A stretch of DNA of 7,453 bases from Promethearchaeota archaeon (GTDB taxonomy: Archaea > Asgardarchaeota > Lokiarchaeia > Sigynarchaeales > SOKP01): positions 1 through 7,453 of the forward strand of contig DAOUUT010000188.1 of assembly GCA_030668025.1 (NCBI GenBank). Reading direction: 5' to 3'. Numbering within the stretch: the stretch's first letter is position 1; every line of letters starts with the position of its first letter. The notes beneath the pieces were generated by a model. It saw only the letters and a program-made list of their open reading frames with translations, did not search any database and was not told where the DNA came from. Positions 1 through 5,483 of this stretch are shown in pieces. Position numbers and translations under genes: made by a program.

Positions 1-614
1 AATTCAATTAAAATAGCCTTTTCTGTTTCTCCCAAGATTATTCCATCGACATTACTCAAGTCTTTTAGGATATCTCCTTGAAGAACTATGTCAGAAAAAA
101 GGGCGATTTTATAACAATCAGATTCTTCATTAATTTCTTCAATTTTATTCATGTTACAATGATCCTCTTGTTTAAGTTTTATTACTTTATTTTCGTTGCT
201 AGTTCTTTTTGGTATCGTCGAATAAACTATTTTTTCCTTAAGTAAATGAATCAATAATAACCTCAAAATTTCCGTTTGAGCAAGATTAAGCATTTTAGAA
301 TAAATTCCAATATTAATCCACAATATATTTGCATCTTCGTCTTCCCAATTAAAAGATAGCGAAGTGTTCTTATCCTTGTAAATATGGTGACTTTGCCAAT
401 TTAGAGTTTGACGATTTAACACTCTCAAGATCATAACGATCTCTTCTAACGAAATTTTAATTATTTTACCTTCATTGGTCGAAGTTTTTTCCCAAATTCC
501 ATCAGGTTTCTTTTTAATGCAATGTATAAAAATAAAGGGGTCTGAGCTCGAGGAGCTACTTACTATCATTCCGGTGTTCTGTCCGAAAAAGCTTTTTGAA
601 TGTGAATCCACCAT
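1..614 (-). CDS. Uncharacterised protein, C-terminus cut by window edge; weak whirly/PC4-like pattern
   Basis: An uninterrupted frame of 204 codons runs from an ATG at 614 leftward off the window, so the stop is not seen. I do not recognise a named family. Visible layout: a short N-terminus with six consecutive serines (about residues 19-24, all mixed Ser codons, so not a slippage artefact); a strand-rich region (27-36) leading to a WEK turn; an 'EGK.IK.SLEEIV.IL' segment (48-63); a patch W73..H76-H77 followed by T-x-L-x-F-x-W (84-90); a hydrophobic strand with W99; a Leu-rich helix ending L-L-K-E-K-I (about 106-128); then a polar linker and a second small strand-rich region. The strands-then-helix order with a T.LSF.W strand is reminiscent of ssDNA-binding whirly/PC4-like folds, but this is only an impression. 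No signal peptide or membrane segment is seen. There is no clear Shine-Dalgarno, which fits a leaderless or short-leader archaeal mRNA. The gene diverges from the tRNA gene and has a duplicated 21-bp element upstream. Confidence 0.72.
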   Translation of the reverse strand, partial: MVDSHSKSFFGQNTGMIVSSSSSSDPFIFIHCIKKKPDGIWEKTSTNEGKIIKISLEEIVMILRVLNRQTLNWQSHHIYKDKNTSLSFNWEDEDANILWINIGIYSKMLNLAQTEILRLLLIHLLKEKIVYSTIPKRTSNENKVIKLKQEDHCNMNKIEEINEESDCYKIALFSDIVLQGDILKDLSNVDGIILGETEKAILIE

Positions 615-647
615 TTTTTTAAAGAGATGTGTTTATTTTAAATAATT

Positions 648-689
648 GTAAGTTAATATATTTTGAACGTAAGTTAATATATTTTGAAC
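648..689. repeat. Perfect 21-bp tandem duplication containing a TATA-like core
   Basis: Two identical, directly abutting 21-bp units occupy 648-668 and 669-689. Each has the core AAGTTAATATATTTTGAAC. Read on the minus strand, each unit contains AAAATATATTAA, which resembles an archaeal TATA box. The pair ends 34 bases upstream of the ATG at 614. Twenty-one bp is two helical turns, so any protein bound to both copies would sit on the same DNA face. A duplicated core promoter or paired operator for the leftward gene is plausible but not shown. Only two copies are present, and the rest of 615-781 is plain AT-rich sequence. Confidence 0.85.
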
Positions 690-754
690 TAAAAAAATAC
701 AACCATAATCTTCATAAAAATGATAAAAAATTAAAAGATAAAAAAATTATAAGA

Positions 755-764
755 TCTATAAAAA
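755..764 (+). promoter_or_regulatory. Candidate TATA box of the initiator tRNA gene
   Basis: TCTATAAAAA lies about 22 bases upstream of the first mature tRNA base at 782, close to the spacing expected for an archaeal TATA element and a start just before the tRNA. The surrounding sequence is almost all A and T, so several alternative boxes (for example AAAAAATTAT at 741-750) cannot be excluded. Confidence 0.35.
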
Positions 765-781
765 AGAGTTATTCTCACCTT

Positions 782-888
782 AGCGGGGTGGGCTAGCCTG
801 GTTTATGCCGCAGGGCTCATAACCCTGAGAACACTGGTTCAAAAGATTTTGATTGATTTACAACAATCTGAGATTCCAGTCCCCGCTA
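782..888 (+). tRNA. Initiator tRNA-Met (CAU) with a 31-nt T-loop intron
   Basis: The acceptor stem AGCGGGG (782-788) pairs with CCCCGCT (881-887), followed by discriminator A888; CCA is not encoded. The D-arm has a 3-bp GGC/GCC stem. The anticodon stem CAGGG/CCCTG (811-815, 823-827) encloses loop CTCATAA with anticodon CAT at 818-820. The T-stem is ACTGG (833-837) with CCAGT (876-880). The A1-U72 pair and three consecutive G-C pairs at the base of the anticodon stem (29-31 with 39-41) are the known hallmarks of archaeal initiator tRNA and separate it from elongator tRNA-Met. The gap between the T-stem halves is 38 nt rather than 7. Removing 31 nt gives the standard T-loop TTCAAAT and a mature tRNA of 76 nt. 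A T-rich stretch from 889 could serve as a terminator. The product starts translation with aIF2, whose beta subunit is encoded about 1 kb downstream. Confidence 0.95.
844..874 (+). other. Archaeal tRNA intron at position 59/60 with bulge-helix-bulge motif
   Basis: A full bulge-helix-bulge can be drawn. The outer helix is the T-stem (833-837 with 876-880). The 4-bp central helix is TTCA (838-841) with TGAG (869-872), including one T-G wobble. The 5' bulge is AAA (842-844) and the 3' bulge is ATT (873-875). The inner helix is GATT (845-848) with AATC (865-868), closed by a 16-nt loop. Cutting after the second base of each 3-base bulge, as archaeal splicing endonuclease does, removes 844-874 and joins A59 to T60. 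It restores exactly a 7-nt T-loop. This is seen directly in the sequence; splicing itself is inferred from the known mechanism. Confidence 0.88.
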
Positions 889-1006
889 TTTTATTTCATT
901 CTTTATCTTAAAGCGATAAAATGTAAAATGAATTAAAATAAAGAGAAAATTAATTATATTTAACAATTAATAATCACGCCTATATTTCATAAAATTTGTT
1001 AATATA

Positions 1007-1022
1007 ATAATCGATTATATAA
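1007..1022 (+). promoter_or_regulatory. Candidate promoter of the RPA-like gene, overlapping a 12-bp palindrome
   Basis: TTATATAA at 1015-1022 is centred about 29 bases upstream of the ATG at 1047. That spacing predicts transcription starting at or next to the start codon, giving a leaderless mRNA. It overlaps a perfect 12-bp palindrome, ATAATCGATTAT (1007-1018). Repressor binding there would block TBP, but palindromes of this kind also arise by chance in AT-rich DNA. Nothing else is apparent in the 889-1046 interval beyond T-rich sequence just after the tRNA. Confidence 0.4.
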
Positions 1023-1046
1023 TAGAAATTTCACATGAGTTAAATT

Positions 1047-1775
1047 ATGAGTGGAACTCAATCTTATGAATATTTTCCAGCAATTCGTTGTTGGGTTAAA
1101 CATCTTTTAGAAGGGAAATATAACGCTGAAGAAAAGTCATTATTCACGATCTTTGGAGTTCTTAGAAAAATTCGACTTGTCGCAACAATCACTAATAGAG
1201 AAGATTTCGTTAGTAATACATCAACAGGGGAATTAAACACCAATTTAAGATTCGAACTGGATGATGGAACAGGTTTAATTTCTGCTGTCAAGTGGGATGT
1301 TGATTTAGATAAATATAACGATTTAAATCAAGGAGATATTGTAGATATTTTAGGACGAGTGGGTTTTTATGGTGATACCGTTCAAATTAGTAATATCAAG
1401 TTGATAAAAAAAGTGAAAGATCCAAATTATATCTTATTACGAGACGCTGAATTAATAAAAAAAATAAAATCAGGAGATCTTCACGAGATTCCTATTGATT
1501 TTGAAACAGATGAAGAGTTCTCTTTTGATAATACTTCAGAAGAAATTCGAATAAACAAAATATTTGGAGAAGAGCAGCCTTCAGAAGTTGATAAGCTTAA
1601 AGAAAAGATTTTTTCGATAATATATGAATATTCTCAAGACGGAAATGGTATAAGTCTTAAAGAATTACAATTTAAGTTGCAAATTCCCGAAAATAAACTG
1701 AGGACATATATTAACGATTTAACGATGGAATCAAAAATTTATCCAACAGAGGAAAATATATATCAAAGTTACTAA
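1047..1775 (+). CDS. RPA32-like ssDNA-binding protein (OB fold plus winged helix)
   Basis: The 242-residue protein has four parts. An N-terminal patch P-A-I-R-C-W-V-x2-L-L-E-G-K-Y (11-25) resembles the 'R.PA.R...GxY' lead-in of archaeal RPA-associated proteins. An OB-fold follows at about 34-124, with the typical strand order: an I-x-G-V-L start, F-E-L-D-D-G-T-G-L-I (69-78), then G-D-I-V-D-I-L-G-R-V (97-105). Next is an acidic linker (about 145-180). A C-terminal winged helix (181-240) is recognisable from 'ISLKELQFKL' and the 'LRTYINDLTMESKIY' recognition-helix-and-wing pattern. OB followed by wHTH is the architecture of eukaryotic RPA32 and its archaeal relatives (COG3390-type). The likely role is binding ssDNA in replication and repair with a large RPA subunit encoded elsewhere, the wHTH serving as a protein-docking module. 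Related Stn1-like proteins share this layout. The ATG at 1047 fits the TATA spacing. The gene is separate from the downstream translation cluster. Confidence 0.8.
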   Translation: MSGTQSYEYFPAIRCWVKHLLEGKYNAEEKSLFTIFGVLRKIRLVATITNREDFVSNTSTGELNTNLRFELDDGTGLISAVKWDVDLDKYNDLNQGDIVDILGRVGFYGDTVQISNIKLIKKVKDPNYILLRDAELIKKIKSGDLHEIPIDFETDEEFSFDNTSEEIRINKIFGEEQPSEVDKLKEKIFSIIYEYSQDGNGISLKELQFKLQIPENKLRTYINDLTMESKIYPTEENIYQSY

Positions 1776-1780
1776 AAACA

Positions 1781-1857
1781 ATTCTAACTATAAGCGAATT
1801 TTTTGAATTTTCTTTTCAAATAATTTTTCAAAATAGAAAAATTATTTTTGTTAGAAT
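1781..1857. repeat. Nested inverted repeat between the RPA-like gene and aIF2-beta
   Basis: An inner perfect 12-bp stem (1818-1829 with 1836-1847; AAATAATTTTTC and its complement) encloses a 6-nt AAAATA loop. An outer perfect 8-bp pair, ATTCTAAC (1781-1788) with GTTAGAAT (1850-1857), embraces it, but the left side has about 29 unpaired bases between arms and the right side 2. It begins 6 bases after the stop of the RPA-like gene and ends just before the candidate promoter of aIF2-beta. It could terminate or protect the upstream mRNA, or act as an operator for the downstream cluster. The stem is nearly all A-T and so not very stable as RNA. Confidence 0.6.
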
Positions 1858-1859
1858 GA

Positions 1860-1870
1860 TTTTATATTTA
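1860..1870 (+). promoter_or_regulatory. Candidate TATA box of the aIF2-beta/DUF424/nmd3/rio1/dim2 cluster
   Basis: TTTTATATTTA sits about 35 bases upstream of the ATG at 1900. This predicts a start near 1890 and a leader of roughly 10 bases. The leader holds AAAAAAAGGTAA, which offers at best a weak Shine-Dalgarno. The inverted repeat ends 3 bases before this box. Confidence 0.4.
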
Positions 1871-1899
1871 GTAGAAAAAGTAAAAAAAGGTAAACTAAA

Positions 1900-2313
1900 A
1901 TGGATATAAACAATTATCAGGAATTATTAGACAAAGGTTATGAAAATATCCCCGACAATGTAAAGAAATTGTCTAGATTTGAAATACCAAAAGTTAAGAT
2001 AAGAATAGAAGCTAAGAACATTTATATTACAAATTTCAATAAAATTATCACTACTTTAAATCGCGATCGAAAGCATTTCATTGTTGAGTTTTTAAAAAAA
2101 GTAGGTACGATGGGAGAAATGAGGGGACAACACCTATTTTTAAAAGGAGTTTATAAAGAACAAGCTTTAAATCGGTTAATTGAATTATATTCTAAAACTT
2201 TTGTATTATGCAAAATTTGTAATAAACCTGATACAGAAATTCAAAGAGAAGGGAAAAAAAAGTTTCTTAAATGCACTGCTTGCGGAGCACATGAAGAAAT
2301 AAAAGAAAAATAA
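1900..2313 (+). CDS. eif2b: Translation initiation factor aIF2 subunit beta
   Basis: This is the beta subunit of the heterotrimeric aIF2, which brings GTP and Met-tRNAi to the small ribosomal subunit. At 137 residues it has the usual archaeal length and lacks the long Lys-rich N-terminal extension of eukaryotic eIF2-beta. In order: an N-terminal helix (about 1-25) that contacts the gamma subunit and includes the 'SRFEIP' motif at 25-30; a central alpha-beta domain (about 35-98) with 'TNFNKI...L.RDRKH...F..K.GT' followed by 'MRGQHLFLKGVY'; and a C-terminal zinc ribbon with C104-x2-C107 and C125-x2-C128. All four zinc cysteines are present. It opens a tightly packed cluster and lies 21 nt before the DUF424 gene. 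The initiator tRNA that aIF2 carries is encoded about 1 kb upstream on the same strand. Confidence 0.96.
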   Translation: MDINNYQELLDKGYENIPDNVKKLSRFEIPKVKIRIEAKNIYITNFNKIITTLNRDRKHFIVEFLKKVGTMGEMRGQHLFLKGVYKEQALNRLIELYSKTFVLCKICNKPDTEIQREGKKKFLKCTACGAHEEIKEK

Positions 2314-2334
2314 ATATAGTTTAATGATCGCCAG

Positions 2335-2631
2335 ATGAGAGTATATCTTAAAATCCATCGTCAAAATGGTATCGATACGGTTGCATGCTGCGATGAGTTG
2401 TTATTAAACCAAATTTTTATCGAGGGCAATTTGAAAATTGAAATTAGTGATCGCTTTTTTAGGGGTGATCTAGTAAGCATAGATAAGGCAGGAGAATTGT
2501 TAAAAAAGGCGTCATACTTTAATATAGTGGGTGAAAATATAACCAACAAGGCAATTGCCCTTAAAATCCTTTCTAAACAAGGAATTAAAAAAATTAATAG
2601 TATTCCAATGGCAATAAAAATGATGTTTTAA
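2335..2631 (+). CDS. DUF424 family protein
   Basis: The 98-residue protein matches the archaeal DUF424 (COG2412) pattern: an opening 'VYLKIHRQNG..TVACCDELLLN..F.EG.LK.EIS..FF.G' segment (3-44), then 'A.ELLKKAS.FNIVGE' (52-67), then an amphipathic helix and an I-x-S-I-P-M tail (89-92). No catalytic motif, metal ligands or membrane segment is visible. The function of the family is not firmly known. Its position between aIF2-beta and nmd3, with the TAA sharing one base with the nmd3 ATG (TAATG at 2629-2633), implies translational coupling and a job linked to initiation or ribosome assembly; that is inference from context. An earlier ATG at 2324 stops after four codons, so 2335 is the start. Confidence 0.88.
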   Translation: MRVYLKIHRQNGIDTVACCDELLLNQIFIEGNLKIEISDRFFRGDLVSIDKAGELLKKASYFNIVGENITNKAIALKILSKQGIKKINSIPMAIKMMF

Positions 2632-3548
2632 TGCCTCATAGATTTTGTGCAATATGTGGAACGGCTCTAGAAGAAAAAACGCCTTATTTTAGTATGTGCC
2701 TTAACTGTTATTTAAAAGAAAATCCATTATTTGAGTTGCCAAAAAGCATCAGTTTTAAAATGTGCAACGATTGCAGGAAATATTCAAAAAAAGAAGAATG
2801 GATTGAGTCTGCTGAAAATGAATTATTTCCAATTATTGAAGAGGCAATATCTCGATTTTTATTAAAATCTTTTTTAAAACAAGATTTAATCGCTTTTTCA
2901 TTCTCATTTGAAGAATTAATGTTTTCTCCAAAAGATTTGTTATCTTCCTTTGATCTTACAATTACAGGAACTTTGAGAGAAGATCATAAAATTACCCATC
3001 AACAAACGATAAAAGTCAAAATAAATTACGAGTTATGTAAAAATTGCTCTAATTTAAGAGGGGGGATGTATTTTTTATCAATTATTCAATTACGGGTAAA
3101 AAATGAGAATCAATTTGAGATTATTAAAAAAGTTTCGGATGATGTCCTTTATCTTGTAGAGAATATCTTTAAAAAAGACGATAAACAATATATTTCAAAA
3201 ATGGAAGATCAAAAACTTGGTGTGGATTTGTATTTAAGTACGAATGAGTTAATGAAACACATAGTTTCACATTTAAAGTCAAAATATAATTTTATCTTAA
3301 AAAGAACAAAAAAGCTAGTAGGGAGAGATGCTCAAAAGGGAAGAAATCTCTATAGATTAAAAACACTTATAAAATTTTTACCAATTAAAAAAAATGACTA
3401 TATTTTCATAAACAAATCCAAATATTTTGTAGAGAATATTACCAAAAATAGGGTTTTATTAAGAGATGAAAACCATGTTAAACTCATAAAAAACTTTTAT
3501 TTTTTTGATGATAAAAAAGCATTTAAAAGGATTATGGATGGGGATTAA
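2631..3548 (+). CDS. nmd3: Nmd3 family ribosome-biogenesis protein
   Basis: In eukaryotes Nmd3 binds the pre-60S subunit and adapts it for nuclear export; archaea keep the protein, presumably for late large-subunit maturation. This 305-residue version shows the N-terminal zinc-binding module with C6-x2-C9, C23-x2-C26, C45-x2-C48 and, after a longer insert, C136-x2-C139, all intact. The diagnostic 'CxxCSNLRGGMYFLSIIQLR' stretch (about 136-153) follows. A middle region carries 'ISKMEDQKLGVDLYLS' (about 189-204). Further on are 'GRDAQKGRNLYR' and an SH3/OB-like C-terminal part from about residue 245. There is no nuclear-export tail of the eukaryotic kind. The start codon overlaps the DUF424 stop by one base, and the stop abuts the rio1 GTG, so the three are almost certainly co-translated. 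Confidence 0.92.
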   Translation: MPHRFCAICGTALEEKTPYFSMCLNCYLKENPLFELPKSISFKMCNDCRKYSKKEEWIESAENELFPIIEEAISRFLLKSFLKQDLIAFSFSFEELMFSPKDLLSSFDLTITGTLREDHKITHQQTIKVKINYELCKNCSNLRGGMYFLSIIQLRVKNENQFEIIKKVSDDVLYLVENIFKKDDKQYISKMEDQKLGVDLYLSTNELMKHIVSHLKSKYNFILKRTKKLVGRDAQKGRNLYRLKTLIKFLPIKKNDYIFINKSKYFVENITKNRVLLRDENHVKLIKNFYFFDDKKAFKRIMDGD

Positions 3549-4412
3549 GTGGAAAAAAAAAACAATGATATTATTGATGAAGATGAGGAAGAACTTGAAA
3601 GAGAAATTTCAAATGATGATTTTAATAAAAAATTTAATACAAGATTAGATAATTTGGAAAAAAAGAAGATCGATTCAATAAGAATAAAAAAAATTGATCA
3701 AACTAAAAAAAGAGCCACTGTAGATTCTGTTTTTGATGAAAGAATGTATTTACAAGTAAATAAATTATTAAAAATAGGGCGTTTAAACAGAATAGAAGGG
3801 ATAATTTCTGCAGGTAAGGAAGCAAACGTTTACCTTGCTTACGGTGAAAATAATCGTGAAGTTGCGATGAAGATTTATAAGATTGATAGTAATACATCAA
3901 GATGGATGAGAAATTATATTATAGGAGATCCTAGATTTAAAAAAATACCACATAATATATCAAAAATTATTTTTTTATGGGCAAGTAAAGAGTTTAAAAA
4001 TCTTAAAAGGGCTTATAAAGTAGGTTTGACCGTACCTGAGCCAATCTATACAAAAAATAATATTTTAATCATGGAATATATTGGTTTTGGGTCAATTCCT
4101 GCACCAAAACTTAAGGATATAAAGTTACCAAAGGAACCCATTAAACTATTAAATGAAATTCTTGGCTTTATTAAAAATTTATATCAAAAAGCAAACTTAG
4201 TTCATGGCGATTTATCCGAATTTAATATTTTATATCATAATCAAAAACCAATTGTAATTGACATCTCACAAGCAGTCACTACACATCATCCAAAATCAGA
4301 AGTTTATTTAGTCAGAGATATTAAGAATGTTTTTAATTATTTTGAAAAAATCGGAATTGAAATTCCTAATCCAGAAGATTTTTATTACGAAGTTATAAAT
4401 TTAGATAAATAA
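3549..4412 (+). CDS. rio1: Rio1-type atypical serine protein kinase/ATPase
   Basis: Rio1 acts late in small-subunit maturation, binding with Dim2/Nob1 particles and using ATP to release factors. The 287-residue protein has a highly charged N-terminal extension (about 1-55), then the RIO domain. The nucleotide loop is S87-A-G-K-E-A-N-V-Y95. The ATP-anchoring lysine is K108 in 'AMKIYK', with hinge M175-E-Y. The catalytic loop is H219-G-D-L-S-E-F-N226 with catalytic D221, and the metal-binding motif is I-D238-I-S-Q. These mark Rio1 rather than Rio2; there is no N-terminal winged helix. The common STGKEANVY loop has Ala in place of Thr here. The GTG start directly follows the nmd3 TAA (zero spacing) behind a purine-rich GGATGGGGA. 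The first in-frame ATG is at codon 66, too close to the domain, so GTG is preferred. dim2 follows after 46 nt. Confidence 0.94.
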   Translation: MEKKNNDIIDEDEEELEREISNDDFNKKFNTRLDNLEKKKIDSIRIKKIDQTKKRATVDSVFDERMYLQVNKLLKIGRLNRIEGIISAGKEANVYLAYGENNREVAMKIYKIDSNTSRWMRNYIIGDPRFKKIPHNISKIIFLWASKEFKNLKRAYKVGLTVPEPIYTKNNILIMEYIGFGSIPAPKLKDIKLPKEPIKLLNEILGFIKNLYQKANLVHGDLSEFNILYHNQKPIVIDISQAVTTHHPKSEVYLVRDIKNVFNYFEKIGIEIPNPEDFYYEVINLDK

Positions 4413-4458
4413 AAAAATAAACATTCATTATTGAAGGTAATAAAGTTAAAGTAGGATT

Positions 4459-5016
4459 ATGAAAATAGGAAAAAATAGAATTGCGGTAATAATTGGAAAA
4501 AACGGTGAAACTAAAAGAGAAATTGAAGAGTCACTGGGAGTTAAGATTAATTTGGACAGTGAATCTGGAGATTGCGAAGTGAGACCTGTTATAGAGCACC
4601 CAAAATATAATCCCCTTAATATTTTTACTGCTCAAAAAATGATTAATGCGATAAACAGAGGATTTAACCCAATTAAAGCTATGAAGCTTCTAGACGAAAC
4701 TTTTGACATAGAAGTTTTTAATCTGTATAGCATATTAGGAAAATCTGAGAAGAAAATAAAAAGATTAAAAGGGAGGTTAATCGGTAGGAATGGTGAAATG
4801 AGAAAAGCAATCGAAAGATTTGCCGAGAGCTATGTATCGGTCTATGGGAAAACAGTTTCAATCATTTCCGATTATGAGAATTTACAAATAGCAAGAAAAG
4901 CAGTAAGTATGATATTGAGTGGGATGCCTCATCACACGGTACTAAAGTATTTAGAAAATAAATACAACGATAAAAAGAAGGAAGAATTTAAAAAATTATA
5001 TAAGCCTCAATTTTAA
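4459..5016 (+). CDS. dim2: Dim2/Pno1-like KH-domain protein
   Basis: The 185-residue protein carries two KH domains, as in archaeal Dim2 and eukaryotic Pno1/Dim2, which bind near the 3' end of small-subunit rRNA and guide Nob1 cleavage. KH1 is at about 2-70 with the GxxG loop G13-K-N-G16. The linker 'AI.RGFNP.KAMKLLDE' (64-80) is characteristic. KH2 lies at about 85-165 with G109-R-N-G112, followed by 'YVSVYGKTVSIISDYE' (125-140) and 'AVSMILSGMPHHTVLKYLE' (148-166). A basic tail closes the protein. Both GxxG loops are complete. KH1 begins almost at the first residue; an in-frame stop three codons upstream rules out a longer N-terminus. It directly follows rio1, a pairing widely conserved in archaea. 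The 46-nt spacer contains a GGATT just before the ATG but no strong Shine-Dalgarno. Confidence 0.93.
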   Translation: MKIGKNRIAVIIGKNGETKREIEESLGVKINLDSESGDCEVRPVIEHPKYNPLNIFTAQKMINAINRGFNPIKAMKLLDETFDIEVFNLYSILGKSEKKIKRLKGRLIGRNGEMRKAIERFAESYVSVYGKTVSIISDYENLQIARKAVSMILSGMPHHTVLKYLENKYNDKKKEEFKKLYKPQF

Positions 5017-5085
5017 TTAGAGTTTTTAGCTTTCTTTATATTTGGATATTTGTTTCATATTGAATTGAAATAGTTATGAATCTTA
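5017..5085. other. Short convergent intergenic gap
   Basis: These 69 bases separate dim2 (rightward) from the 116-aa gene (leftward). T-runs such as GAGTTTTT and CTTTCTTTATATTTGG lie just after the dim2 stop and could act as an archaeal oligo-T terminator on the plus strand. No hairpin and no comparable T-run for the leftward transcript was seen. Confidence 0.35.
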
Positions 5086-5436
5086 CTACAACAATTTCTT
5101 GATATTTCCCAACATATCTTTTCCATATATAACTTGCTTTATTTCACTTAAAAGATTAGAAATAGAGTAAATACTTTCATTAACATAAAGCTCCTTATAA
5201 GATTCACTTTTGATTTTATCAAAATTGATCTCAAAACTTTTAATCGAAAAACATTCCTTAGAGTAAGGTTTGAAAATCACTATACATCGAGGATACATGC
5301 TCTTTTCTCTTAGATATACAGCCCATCCTTCATAAAAATATTTTACATTGATAGAAAATAAATTTTCCCACTCAACTAGACTTTTTACAACTATACTTAC
5401 TTCTTTTTGGGTTTTAGAGCAATATTTTAGATCCAT
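5086..5436 (-). CDS. Uncharacterised 116-residue protein next to ftsZ
   Basis: I do not recognise a family. The protein is small and rich in aromatics, Ser and Lys. It has alternating hydrophobic strands around 'VSIVVKSL.EWE', 'VKYFYEGWAVYL' (32-43) and 'RCIVIFKPYS' (50-59), followed by helical segments (about 75-116) ending in a basic, Leu-rich tail. That suggests a compact alpha-beta protein of about 13.5 kDa, soluble and without a signal peptide. Three of its cysteines are scattered and form no CxxC pair. The ATG at 5436 lies 47 bases downstream of the ftsZ stop on the same strand, so it may be read from the ftsZ transcript. A separate AT-rich box (5455-5465, GAATTTAAAAA on the plus strand) could instead give it its own promoter. 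Composition and base use match the neighbours, supporting a real gene, but conservation is unknown. Confidence 0.6.
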   Translation of the reverse strand: MDLKYCSKTQKEVSIVVKSLVEWENLFSINVKYFYEGWAVYLREKSMYPRCIVIFKPYSKECFSIKSFEINFDKIKSESYKELYVNESIYSISNLLSEIKQVIYGKDMLGNIKKLL

Positions 5437-5483
5437 ATAATTAATTAAAGAAATGAATTTAAAAAGGAGTAGTAAATATTAAA

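Noticed and set aside
648..689. Start of a CRISPR or larger repeat array
   Set aside because: There are only two units, with no spacers between them and no further copies in the window.
782..888. Elongator tRNA-Met or tRNA-Ile2 (CAU) identity
   Set aside because: A1-U72 and three G-C pairs at 29-31/39-41 mark the initiator class in archaea.
1064..1291. Open frame of 75 codons on the minus strand inside the RPA-like gene
   Set aside because: It is antisense to a protein with clear OB-fold pattern and shows no recognisable domain or promoter.
5086..5436. SecE or NusG as the gene after ftsZ
   Set aside because: There is no membrane segment as in SecE, and no KOW or NGN pattern as in NusG.
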